Positions 9,098-15,796 of a DNA stretch of 21,676 nucleotides are shown here, in pieces. Source of the DNA: CAZTAR01 sp043813895 (GTDB taxonomy: Bacteria; Planctomycetota; Phycisphaerae; UBA1845; UTPLA1); contig JBDRKQ010000246.1 of NCBI GenBank assembly GCA_043813895.1, forward strand, positions 1 to 21,676, in the 5' to 3' direction. A model generated the notes under the pieces. That model was not told the origin of the DNA. It saw nothing but the letters and a program-made list of their open reading frames with translations, and ran no database searches. Positions within the stretch are counted from its first letter, which is position 1; every line of letters starts with the position of its first letter. Made by a program: the position numbers and the translations under genes.

Positions 9098-9171
9098 GGC
9101 CCCAACGGGGCCTTCCCAACGTGCATGCCCCCCTCAGGGGGGCTTCCTCAAGCCACCCGCTCTGCGGGTGG
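9098..9171. repeat. Array of three perfect GC-rich hairpins, each with a 3-nt loop
   Basis: GGCCCC-AAC-GGGGCC (9098-9112, 6-bp stem), GCCCCCC-TCA-GGGGGGC (9127-9143, 7-bp stem) and CCACCCGC-TCT-GCGGGTGG (9153-9171, 8-bp stem) follow each other with gaps of 14 and 9 nt. All stems are perfect. No T run follows on either strand, so they are not typical intrinsic terminators. Subterminal hairpins of single-strand transposons (IS200/IS605 or REP-type) and stem-loop MITEs are possible explanations. Confidence 0.75.
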
Positions 9172-9243
9172 TACGTGACTTCAACATCATCGCCCCATCT
9201 CATCCGCCCCGTGCGGCCTTGCCAATCTGATTCCGCCTCAATG

Positions 9244-9294
9244 GCGAACCGGGGGATGCTCGACATTTTGGCCCCACTCTCGTGGAATAGCGCG
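9244..9294. repeat. 51-bp dispersed direct repeat, copy B
   Basis: This copy is 49/51 identical to 91-141 in the same orientation. It lies 72 nt beyond the hairpin array and 58 nt from the end of the terminal acetyltransferase gene. With copy A it brackets both secreted-protein genes. Confidence 0.85.
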
Positions 9295-9351
9295 ACCCCC
9301 GGCGGCGGATCATGATGATCCCGCAGTCCGCCTCATGGGCGCCGCGCGAGA

Positions 9352-9891
9352 CTACCGATGCAATCTCGCGGCATCGAGGGGCTTGACAAAAACCACCTTA
9401 GCATCTCCGAGACTGTAGAAGTCCTCCAGGTGCGCCTCTGCGTGATACCCACAGCGCTCATAGAAGTGACGCGTCGGTTCGTACAACGGCCGGGAAGAAG
9501 TCTCGATGTACACCCGGCGACCTCCAACGAGTGCTACGCGGCGCTCCACCTCCTGGAGGAGGCGTCTTCCCACGCCTTGGCCGCGAATCTCAGCCTGGAC
9601 CGCGATCCAGTAAAGATCGAAACTTCCAACCGTACACCCAATCGGGCCATAGCAGGCGTAGCCTATCGGCTGGCTGTCCGCATCCGCAAAGATGAAGTGG
9701 TAACCGCTCGCCGCGCCTCGCGCCAAACGCTCCACAACGAGTTCCCCCGCGACATCGATCTCGTGCGGCGCAAAAAACCCGGAGGACGTGACGATGTCTC
9801 GCACGGCTTTCACATCAGCGTCTCGCACCGCATCACGGAGCTCAACGAGCTTCGCCGCGCTGGAATCCGCGTTGGTTGCTCGCGGGGTCAT
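9352..9891 (-). CDS. GNAT-family N-acetyltransferase (last gene of operon)
   Basis: A 179-residue stand-alone GNAT enzyme, expected to move an acetyl group from acetyl-CoA to an amine. The acetyl-CoA loop RGQGVGRRLL (103-112) follows the beta4 strand FDLYWIAV. The C-terminal FYERCGY (143-149) is the usual GNAT motif B. The ATG at 9891 was chosen because it overlaps the upstream stop as ATGA, has GGAG 9 nt before it, and gives a standard GNAT length. A longer frame back to 10101 runs through the end of the previous gene and adds no domain. The overlap implies translational coupling with the GNAT-deacetylase gene. The substrate is unknown. It is not the longer AblB beta-lysine acetyltransferase, although operon context suggests an amino acid, peptide or polyamine amine. 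Confidence 0.9.
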   Translation of the reverse strand: MTPRATNADSSAAKLVELRDAVRDADVKAVRDIVTSSGFFAPHEIDVAGELVVERLARGAASGYHFIFADADSQPIGYACYGPIGCTVGSFDLYWIAVQAEIRGQGVGRRLLQEVERRVALVGGRRVYIETSSRPLYEPTRHFYERCGYHAEAHLEDFYSLGDAKVVFVKPLDAARLHR

Positions 9892-11681
9892 TTGCGATTC
9901 TCCGGCGCGGCAGACTTCGCCGCGGCACGTTCGTTGGCGGTTGGTCCAAACGTGGCGTGAACGAGGCCGGAAAAGAAGCGGCGCGCGTTGATACCCAGCG
10001 TGCGTGCGCGATAGCCACCCTCCTGCACCACGAGCGTGGGCAATCGCAGGCTGCCGATGAGGCGTCCGTTCTCCTCGAAATCGCGCGCTACCAGCGACCA
10101 AGTCCCGGTCGGGTCCCCTTTGGCCGTATCCAGCCCGAGCGCGATGATGAGAAAGCGGGGCCCAAAGCGGCGGATTCGGTCCAGGACCCGAACAAGCGTC
10201 TGCCGATATCGCTCGGCGTCGATTCGCTCGGGCAGAGGGATGTTCAGGTTGTAGCCGCTGCCCGACTTTGCGCCTCGTTCATCCTCAAAACCGGTGAAAT
10301 ACGGATAAGCGAATTCCGGGTGGCCATGGATTGAGACGGTGAGCACGTCGCTGCGCTCGTAGAAGATCTCCTGCTGTCCGTTGCCATGGTGGTAATCGAT
10401 ATCCAGGATGGCGACCGGACCGGTGCGGCTCAGGTGATGGGCCGCGACCGCACAGTTGTTGAAATAGCAAAATCCGCCGAAAGCGGCGTGCTCGGCGTGA
10501 TGACCCGGCGGCCGAACCAAGGCGTAGGCGAGCCGCTCACCACCTCTCACTGCCTCAGCTGCCGTCAGAGCACAGTCGACGGCGCGCTTGGCGGCCGGGA
10601 AGGCATTTGCGTTGATCGGCGTGAAAGTATCGATGCAGTAGTACCCGGCCCGGACCGACAGTTCCTTGGGCGGACGCGCGGCGTTTCGAATCGGAAACAC
10701 GTACGGGTAGAGCGACTTGCCGCCCGGTACGTTCTGACAGGCGCGCTTCAGGTAGTCGATAAAGCGGCTATCATGAACGGCCCGGATATGCGACTCCGAA
10801 AACTCTCTCACGTCGGAACTGCGAAACAAGCCCGTGGGCTCCAGTTCCTTCAGAATGGCCGCGATTCGCACTGGGGCCTCCACGTATCCGCGCTCGCGAA
10901 TGTGGTGGATGTCATGTTTGTCGTTTACGAAGAGAAGGACTCGCTCGCGGGCGGCCCGTTGAAACGGTCGTTCGGTGGGCGATTTCGCTGGCATGTAGCG
11001 CGGCGCGCGCAGCCGGACGGGATCGTCTCGAAACGACGCCACGACTTCTTCAACGTACGCTTGTGAACAGAGATAGTTATACTTGCATTCGAGGATCGCA
11101 CGACAGGCGCCCCGGGCCGTTTCGCGCCGGAGCGACTTAGTGCTGTCCAGGCCGTCGAACACGAGGTACGGCAGTCCGCGGTCTTCCGGAGTAACCGGCG
11201 TTTGGTAGGCTGTGTTGACGATCGGCCGGGCGCCATACCGCTCATAGAATCGCAGCCGCGCCACGTTCTGGCGGTGCTGTTCGCGCGATTCGCATTCGTC
11301 CGGGTCGTCCGGCAGGCATTCGAAGAAGATGCCCACGACGCCGTGGGCGGCGGCCTCGTCCCGAAGGCGTTCGTACAGCGCGCCGCCCACGCCGCTGCCT
11401 GACAGCTTCTGGCCGGTGGCGATGTAGTCGAGATAAAAGACGCGTAAGCTGGGTTCGTGCGCCACCACCGCGAAACCGCGCACAGTACCGCGTGCATCAT
11501 TAGCGACAAAAAGCAAATGACGAAACCGATACTTCTGCGGATGACGGAGCTTGGCAGGCAGTTCGATCACATCTTGATCGCGGATGCCCGGGAACTGCGC
11601 GCGGAGGATCTGCTGGACCTGCGAGATCTCCTGCCGATCGATCGGTAACGCGTCGTCGAAGATTCGTCGAATTCGAAACAT
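9888..11681 (-). CDS. Bifunctional fusion: N-terminal GNAT acetyltransferase + C-terminal acetylpolyamine amidohydrolase/HDAC-type deacetylase
   Basis: A 597-residue fusion. Residues about 1-180 are a GNAT domain (SGSGVGGALYERL at about 94-106 as acetyl-CoA loop, FYERYG at 145-150). Residues about 245-575 are a class II HDAC/APAH-type deacetylase with an apparently complete active site: RPPGHH (tandem His 394-395), DIDYHHGNG (zinc ligands Asp429 and His431), GLDTAKGDP (zinc ligand Asp518) and EGGY (catalytic Tyr557). The stretch GYYCIDTFTPI before the active site is typical of the acetylpolyamine branch. The ATG at 11681 overlaps the upstream TAA as TAATG and follows GGGAGG. The 3' end overlaps the next gene (ATGA). 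Having an acetyl writer and eraser in one chain is unusual. It may act sequentially on an amino-protected intermediate (inference). The substrate could be an acetylated lysine derivative, polyamine or peptide. Confidence 0.93.
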   Translation of the reverse strand: MFRIRRIFDDALPIDRQEISQVQQILRAQFPGIRDQDVIELPAKLRHPQKYRFRHLLFVANDARGTVRGFAVVAHEPSLRVFYLDYIATGQKLSGSGVGGALYERLRDEAAAHGVVGIFFECLPDDPDECESREQHRQNVARLRFYERYGARPIVNTAYQTPVTPEDRGLPYLVFDGLDSTKSLRRETARGACRAILECKYNYLCSQAYVEEVVASFRDDPVRLRAPRYMPAKSPTERPFQRAARERVLLFVNDKHDIHHIRERGYVEAPVRIAAILKELEPTGLFRSSDVREFSESHIRAVHDSRFIDYLKRACQNVPGGKSLYPYVFPIRNAARPPKELSVRAGYYCIDTFTPINANAFPAAKRAVDCALTAAEAVRGGERLAYALVRPPGHHAEHAAFGGFCYFNNCAVAAHHLSRTGPVAILDIDYHHGNGQQEIFYERSDVLTVSIHGHPEFAYPYFTGFEDERGAKSGSGYNLNIPLPERIDAERYRQTLVRVLDRIRRFGPRFLIIALGLDTAKGDPTGTWSLVARDFEENGRLIGSLRLPTLVVQEGGYRARTLGINARRFFSGLVHATFGPTANERAAAKSAAPENRK

Positions 11682-12694
11682 TAGGCCTCCCACCGCTCCT
11701 GGCGCGTTGCTGTCCGGAGTGCATCCGCTACGATCCGCTGCACCACGTCTGGTCCGCTCAGCCCTGCTTGGCCAGCGGCGGCGGCGAATCCCGCATCCGG
11801 CGAAAGACAGGGATTGGCATTGACTTCCAGGATCCAGGGGTGACCGTCCGTATCGACGCGGAAATCCACGCGCGCGTAGCCGCGCAACCCGAACAACGAC
11901 CAGCTCGCACGCGCCAGGCGTCCAAGCTCCATCAGCAGCGGCGAGTCCTCCGGGGGAAACTCGAAACTCCGAGGCGTGTGGGAGTATTCGAAGGACTCCG
12001 CGTCCCATTTGGCGCGATAGCCGACCAGCCGTGGACGCCCGGGGGCGTAGTCAACGAAGTGGATCTCGGCGATCGGCAGTACCTCTGGTCCATCGGGGCC
12101 TGCGAGGACCGATAGGTTGAATTCCCGGCCGGCGATGTACCGTTCGGCGAATACGTCGAGACCCAGGGATTCCGCACGCGTCCGCACGCACTGTTCGAGC
12201 TGCGCACGATCATCGATCTGGACGACGGCGTCGTCCTCAAGGCCTACTGACGCGTCCTCCGCAACGGGCTTGATGATGTAATGCCCGGAACGAATCGCGT
12301 CAGAGCCATGATCGCCGCCCGGCTCAAACCAATCGGGAGTCGGCAGTCCCTGCATACTGAGCAATCGCTTGGTCAGCAGCTTGTTCGTCGTAAGGAACAG
12401 CGCCTCGGTGGGTGCACCGGTGTACGGGAAGCGCAGCGTGTCCAGCAGCGCGGGGGCCAAGTGTTGGAGCCGACCCAGACGGGCGACTGCTTCGACCAGG
12501 TTGACCACCAGGGCCGGTTCGCGGGCCCGCAATTCGGCCCGCACAGCACCCAGGTCCAGCGTGAACGGCAGTCGCGACGTTCTATAACCAAGCGCGATGA
12601 GCGCAGCTTCGATTGCGCCAGCCTGTGCGAACACGTCCACTTCGTCTGCACGGGCGTTGGTCGGTATGTCGTCGTGAAGTAGGACCGCGTTCAT
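11681..12694 (-). CDS. ATP-grasp ligase, D-Ala-D-Ala ligase-like (second of pair)
   Basis: A 337-residue ATP-grasp enzyme of the Ddl-like group, expected to activate a carboxylate with ATP and join it to an amine. Visible elements are the N-terminal domain (VVNLVEAV at 63-70, matching the Ddl N-x-x-E region), ATP-lysine strand YIIKPV (139-144), ERYIAGREFNLSVL (184-197) and RGYARVDFRVD (271-281). The metal-binding ILEVNANPCLSPDAGF (288-303) carries the Glu-x-Asn pair. It lies 11 nt after the previous ATP-grasp gene. The start has GAGG upstream. It shares only family motifs with its neighbour, so the two probably add different substrates or do successive steps. A cell-wall Ddl role is unlikely given the operon and the altered substrate-binding loops. 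Confidence 0.9.
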   Translation of the reverse strand: MNAVLLHDDIPTNARADEVDVFAQAGAIEAALIALGYRTSRLPFTLDLGAVRAELRAREPALVVNLVEAVARLGRLQHLAPALLDTLRFPYTGAPTEALFLTTNKLLTKRLLSMQGLPTPDWFEPGGDHGSDAIRSGHYIIKPVAEDASVGLEDDAVVQIDDRAQLEQCVRTRAESLGLDVFAERYIAGREFNLSVLAGPDGPEVLPIAEIHFVDYAPGRPRLVGYRAKWDAESFEYSHTPRSFEFPPEDSPLLMELGRLARASWSLFGLRGYARVDFRVDTDGHPWILEVNANPCLSPDAGFAAAAGQAGLSGPDVVQRIVADALRTATRQERWEA

Positions 12695-12705
12695 GCCAAC
12701 CTCGA

Positions 12706-13752
12706 TCAGGATCCGACGGGCATCGACCGTTTCGACGCGAGGCGCTTACGCCCCAACGCGGCGAGCCGCGGATCCGGCGGACGAACGCGTGACTTCGCAG
12801 ACTCAATGATCCTCTGTATCAGCTCCAGATACGGCATGCCAACCGCCGTGCAAAGCATGGGCAGATCGGAGTGCGATGGATGCAGGCCAGGCAGCGGGTT
12901 TATCTCCAGAAGCTGGAGGTCTCCGTTGGCGTCGGCGCGCAGATCAACGCGACCTGCGTCACGGCAACCCAGTCCGCGCCACGCGGCCAAGGCCAGCTCC
13001 TCCGCCCGCGCGGCCCATTCCGGCGGGGCCAGCGGAAACTGGCACAACTCCTCGCAGCGCTCCTTGTTTACGTAGGTGTAGGAGTGCGGCTCGGCCTCGG
13101 GCAGCAGCACAATCTCAAGTGTTCCCGCGGCCTCCGCCCGCAGCCCGGTTCCGGTGATTCCGACGGTAAACTCGCGGCCCGGCAGGTACGCTTCGACCAG
13201 CGCCGGCTGGCGAAACTCGTCAAGCACGCGAGCCACGACGTTCCGCAGCCGGTCGATCGAATCCACCCGCGAACGACCGTCGATTCCCTTCGCGGTCCCT
13301 TCGGCGAGTGGCTTCACAAACAGCGGGTAAGGCATATCCAGGCGGTCAAGCGCCGCGATCGTTTCGATGACCGCGAACGGCGCGGTCGGCAATCCGAGGT
13401 CGCGCAGCACCCGTTTGGTGATCGCCTTGTCGAGTGTCAGCGCCGAGACCAGCGGATCCGAGAATGTGCATGGGATCTGGAACGCCTCCAGCATGGCCGG
13501 GACCTGTGCCTCGCGGGACACACCGCTGAGCCCCTCGGCGATGTTGAACACGAGGTCCCAGTGTGCGCCGCCGGCCAAGCGGCCGGCCAGCGCAATCGCG
13601 TGGCCGATGCGCTCCGTGCGGTGGCCCAGTTCCCGAAGCGCGTTCTCGATGAAGTCGACCGTGTCGGGCCGATCGAACTCGGCGGTCTCTTCCTCGCCGA
13701 AGCCGGCCTCCAGGTACTCACGCCGCAGGTCGTACGTCAGCCCGATCAGCAT
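12706..13752 (-). CDS. ATP-grasp ligase, D-Ala-D-Ala ligase-like (first of pair)
   Basis: A 348-residue ATP-grasp carboxylate-amine ligase. FNIAEGLSGVSREAQVPAML (69-88) is the form of the Ddl N-terminal motif seen in many Ddl-like proteins of unassigned function. PLFVKPLAEGTAKGI (143-157) holds the ATP-binding lysine and the Gly-rich loop. VEAYLPGREFTVGITG (186-201), AGRVDLRAD (266-274) and LLEINPLPGLHPSHSD (281-296) supply the phosphate- and metal-binding residues, including the Glu-x-Asn pair. The ATG at 13752 is preceded by AAGGAG at good spacing. Its first 35 nt overlap the end of the YkgJ-like gene, indicating coupling. The substrate is unknown; a (beta-)lysine-derived acceptor or donor is an inference from the operon. 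Confidence 0.92.
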   Translation of the reverse strand: MLIGLTYDLRREYLEAGFGEEETAEFDRPDTVDFIENALRELGHRTERIGHAIALAGRLAGGAHWDLVFNIAEGLSGVSREAQVPAMLEAFQIPCTFSDPLVSALTLDKAITKRVLRDLGLPTAPFAVIETIAALDRLDMPYPLFVKPLAEGTAKGIDGRSRVDSIDRLRNVVARVLDEFRQPALVEAYLPGREFTVGITGTGLRAEAAGTLEIVLLPEAEPHSYTYVNKERCEELCQFPLAPPEWAARAEELALAAWRGLGCRDAGRVDLRADANGDLQLLEINPLPGLHPSHSDLPMLCTAVGMPYLELIQRIIESAKSRVRPPDPRLAALGRKRLASKRSMPVGS

Positions 13753-14242
13753 CGCAGGGCTCCTTCGTGCGCAGTTCGGTGTACAGCAAGCTGTGCCAGC
13801 GAATCGCGTCCGCCTGCCGCACGTCCAGCACTTGCAGGATTGTCCTTCCGGGCGGGATCACCTCGGGCGGACAATCGTCCGACACACCGTCCAGACCACG
13901 CGCCGTGTAGCTGTACGGATACAGGCGGCAGACCAGCGGCCGCACCTCGAGTGGGAGCACACAGCCGGTACTGCTCATGAACCGGCAGTCCCCGTTGGGC
14001 TGCCGCTTGAGGATCGGGCGCGTGCCATCGGGTCGAAACGCCCACGCCAACCAGTTCGGGTCATCGTCCTGATCGAGGTAATCCGGGTTGTTGGCGCGCG
14101 CGTACTCCCAGACTTCCTGCTCACCGGTGAGTTCACCGATACGACTCTTATCGCCCTCGGTCACCAGGATCTCCCGGGACTGGCAACAGGTCTTGCCCAG
14201 GGTCGCGCACAAGGCACACCCAGTCAGTAACGGTTGCGCCAT
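13718..14242 (-). CDS. YkgJ-type cysteine-cluster protein (metal or Fe-S binding)
   Basis: A 174-residue small protein with eight cysteines. Cys9, 12, 19 and 20 form C-x2-C-x6-CC. Cys86, 94 and 105 sit in GDCRFM...GCVLPLEVRPLVCRLYPY, and Cys124 lies further on. The order CxxC...CC, then C...C...RPxxCRxYP, is diagnostic of the YkgJ/UPF0153 (CxxCxxCC) family, thought to bind zinc or an iron-sulfur cluster; no biochemical role is settled. It starts 3 nt after the aminomutase stop, with GGGAGG inside the end of that gene. It overlaps the following ATP-grasp gene by 35 nt. The direct link to a radical SAM enzyme suggests either a metal or cluster helper, or an oxidoreductase step in the same pathway (inference). 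Confidence 0.88.
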   Translation of the reverse strand: MAQPLLTGCALCATLGKTCCQSREILVTEGDKSRIGELTGEQEVWEYARANNPDYLDQDDDPNWLAWAFRPDGTRPILKRQPNGDCRFMSSTGCVLPLEVRPLVCRLYPYSYTARGLDGVSDDCPPEVIPPGRTILQVLDVRQADAIRWHSLLYTELRTKEPCDADRADVRPAA

Positions 14243-14245
14243 ATT

Positions 14246-15547
14246 TCACGCCTCCCTTGGCAGCGGGTCGGGATAGCGGAAGACCTGACCCTCGTGGTTG
14301 CGCAACAGCAGGTCGTCGCCTTCGCGCCCGACGACGTTGTCCGGCCACAGGGCAATCTTGCCGCCACCGCCCGGCGCATCGATGACGTAGGTCGGACAGG
14401 CATACCCCGTCGTATGGCCGCGCAGGCCGCTGATGATTTCCAGACCGCGTTGCACAGACGTACGCAAGTGCGCCGAGCCCGAGATCGGGTCGCATTGGTA
14501 GAGGTAATACGGCCGCACGCGATTGCGTAACAGGCCCTGCATCAGGCGCTTCATGGTCTCAACATCATCGTTGACGCCGCGCGTCAGCACCGTCTGACTG
14601 CCGAGCGGGATTCCCGCATCGGCCAGGCGGCTGCAGGCCTCGGCCACCTCCGGAGTCAGCTCGGTCGGATGCATGAAGTGGATGCTCATCCACAGCGGGT
14701 GGTGGCGTTTGAGCATGCGCGTCAAGCCTGGCGTGATGCGCTGGGGCAGCACCGCCGGGACCTTGGTTCCGATGCGCACGAGTTCGACATGCGGAATGGC
14801 ATGCAGACGCGTGAGCACCTGATCCAGACGCTCATCCGTCATCGTGAGCGGATCACCGCCTGACAGCAGCACATCGCGGATCTCGTCGTGCGCCGCGATG
14901 TACTCCAGCGCGCGAGTGTATTGGGTCTCGTTGAAGTGATACTCACCCGTCTGGCCCACCATGCGCGCGCGGGTACAGTACCGGCAATACGTTGCGCAGA
15001 AGCTGGTGACCAGGAACAGCACGCGATCCGGATAGCGGTGCACCAGCCCCGGTACCGGCATGTGCGTGTCTTCCGCCAGCGGATCGTCCGCTTCGCCGGG
15101 GGCACGCACGAACTCCGCCGTTGTGGGAATCAGCGTTCGCCGGATGGGGTCGTCCGGATCTTCCGGATCAATCAGGGAGGCGTAGTAGGGCGTGATGCCG
15201 ACGGGCAGATGCCCGCCGAGACGGCGGAGGGCCGTCTCCTCGTCGAAGGACAAGCGCACGACTCGGCCGAGCCGTTGCAGATCGCGCAACCGATTGCGCA
15301 ATTGCCAGCGCCAGTCATTCCACTCACTGCGGCGCGCCTGTGGAAAATGCGCTTCGCGAAAGCACGCACTTCGCGAGTTTCGTTTGATACTGTGGCGAGC
15401 CTCACGTTGTGGGTTGGCGCGCTGATCGATGCGATGCCTCGGTTGAAGCTCCTCGGTGGCAGGTTGCTGATCCAGGACAAGCAGGAGAACATCATTGGCG
15501 TGGTCGCCGTCGGGCTCCAGATCGGAGCCGATAGAACCCTCGTCCAT
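14246..15547 (-). CDS. kamA: Lysine 2,3-aminomutase-like radical SAM enzyme (KamA family)
   Basis: A 433-residue homologue of lysine 2,3-aminomutase, which converts L-lysine to beta-lysine using SAM, PLP and a [4Fe-4S] cluster. WNDWRWQLRNR (76-86) is the family N-terminal signature. The cluster motif is Cys184-x3-Cys188-x2-Cys191. Arg193, Asp353 (YQCD) and Asp390 (VIDAPGGGGK) correspond to the residues that hold the lysine carboxylate and epsilon-amine in the clostridial enzyme. Lys397 is the PLP lysine. The zinc-site Cys of that enzyme is Asp328 here, and the C-terminal Cys-rich tail is absent. Residues 1-70 are an unusual N-terminal extension with no similarity that I recognise. The ATG at 15547 has AAAGG 4 nt upstream, but a downstream alternative start cannot be excluded. 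It is the first gene of a six-gene operon. Lysine specificity is well supported; the exact product is inferred. Confidence 0.92.
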   Translation of the reverse strand: MDEGSIGSDLEPDGDHANDVLLLVLDQQPATEELQPRHRIDQRANPQREARHSIKRNSRSACFREAHFPQARRSEWNDWRWQLRNRLRDLQRLGRVVRLSFDEETALRRLGGHLPVGITPYYASLIDPEDPDDPIRRTLIPTTAEFVRAPGEADDPLAEDTHMPVPGLVHRYPDRVLFLVTSFCATYCRYCTRARMVGQTGEYHFNETQYTRALEYIAAHDEIRDVLLSGGDPLTMTDERLDQVLTRLHAIPHVELVRIGTKVPAVLPQRITPGLTRMLKRHHPLWMSIHFMHPTELTPEVAEACSRLADAGIPLGSQTVLTRGVNDDVETMKRLMQGLLRNRVRPYYLYQCDPISGSAHLRTSVQRGLEIISGLRGHTTGYACPTYVIDAPGGGGKIALWPDNVVGREGDDLLLRNHEGQVFRYPDPLPREA

Positions 15548-15580
15548 ATTACCTTTGGCCCTCGGGGCCGAATCGGAGCG

Positions 15581-15618
15581 GTTGACGAGACGCCGCGCGG
15601 CGTCGGGTAGGCGTCAAC
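15581..15618 (-). promoter_or_regulatory. Nested stem-loop in the leader of the aminomutase operon
   Basis: An outer 7-bp stem (GTTGACG at 15581-15587 with CGTCAAC at 15612-15618) encloses a perfect 16-nt palindrome GACGCCGCGCGGCGTC (15589-15604). A further 5-bp hairpin, GGCCC-TCG-GGGCC (15557-15569), lies just upstream of the ribosome-binding site. All fall between the candidate promoter and the start codon. It could be an attenuator, an RNA-protein site, or a DNA operator (the palindrome). No known riboswitch was recognised. Confidence 0.55.
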
Positions 15619-15641
15619 AGCGCCGCGACACATGAAACGGA

Positions 15642-15669
15642 TATATAACTCACGCTTCTTGAGAATCAA
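15642..15669 (-). promoter_or_regulatory. Candidate sigma70-type promoter of the aminomutase operon
   Basis: On the minus strand, TTGATT (15669-15664) and TATATA (15647-15642) are separated by 16 nt. The -35 matches 4 of 6 and the -10 matches 5 of 6 consensus positions. It lies in the one AT-rich patch of the 249-nt spacer upstream of the aminomutase gene. The expected leader is about 90 nt and contains the nested stem-loop. It suggests that the operon is transcribed separately from the permease gene upstream. Confidence 0.5.
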
Positions 15670-15796
15670 AGGGAAAACATCCAAACCCACGAGAATTTCT
15701 TTCGCTCGAACCGTCCTACCGGCGGGGCCGCGGAACCTCCGTGGGGCCCGATCCGGTCGAACCCACGGGCGAAGGCCGCGCGCGGGATGTTCCATT

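Larger units (their letters stand above)
8787..9351. other. Intergenic region between HYR gene and the six-gene operon, rich in repeats and hairpins
   Basis: No intact gene was found. The stretch holds a candidate promoter for the HYR gene (8839-8867), three consecutive perfect hairpins (9098-9171) and copy B of the 51-bp repeat (9244-9294). Plus-strand 8983-9087 can be read as a short fragment containing LLDEETIRRYVQEQ and ending in TAA. It faintly recalls the helix-turn-helix part of some IS transposases, but it has no start and no further similarity, so it is at best a fossil. Confidence 0.55.

Noticed and set aside
9098..9171. CRISPR array
   Set aside because: The three hairpins differ in sequence and the gaps are 14 and 9 nt. 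There is no constant repeat and no cas gene.
9352..10101. Longer 249-residue version of the terminal GNAT
   Set aside because: The first 70 residues come from the upstream gene in another frame. The ATGA junction at 9891 is the natural start.
9888..12008. Longer 706-residue version of the GNAT-deacetylase fusion
   Set aside because: The extra 109 residues are read out of frame through the upstream ATP-grasp gene and look like noise. The ATG at 11681 has a strong ribosome-binding site and overlaps the upstream stop.
14246..15547. Osmolyte pathway ablA/ablB for N-acetyl-beta-lysine
   Set aside because: No AblB-type acetyltransferase is present; the GNAT proteins here are different. The ligases and the deacetylase are not part of that pathway.
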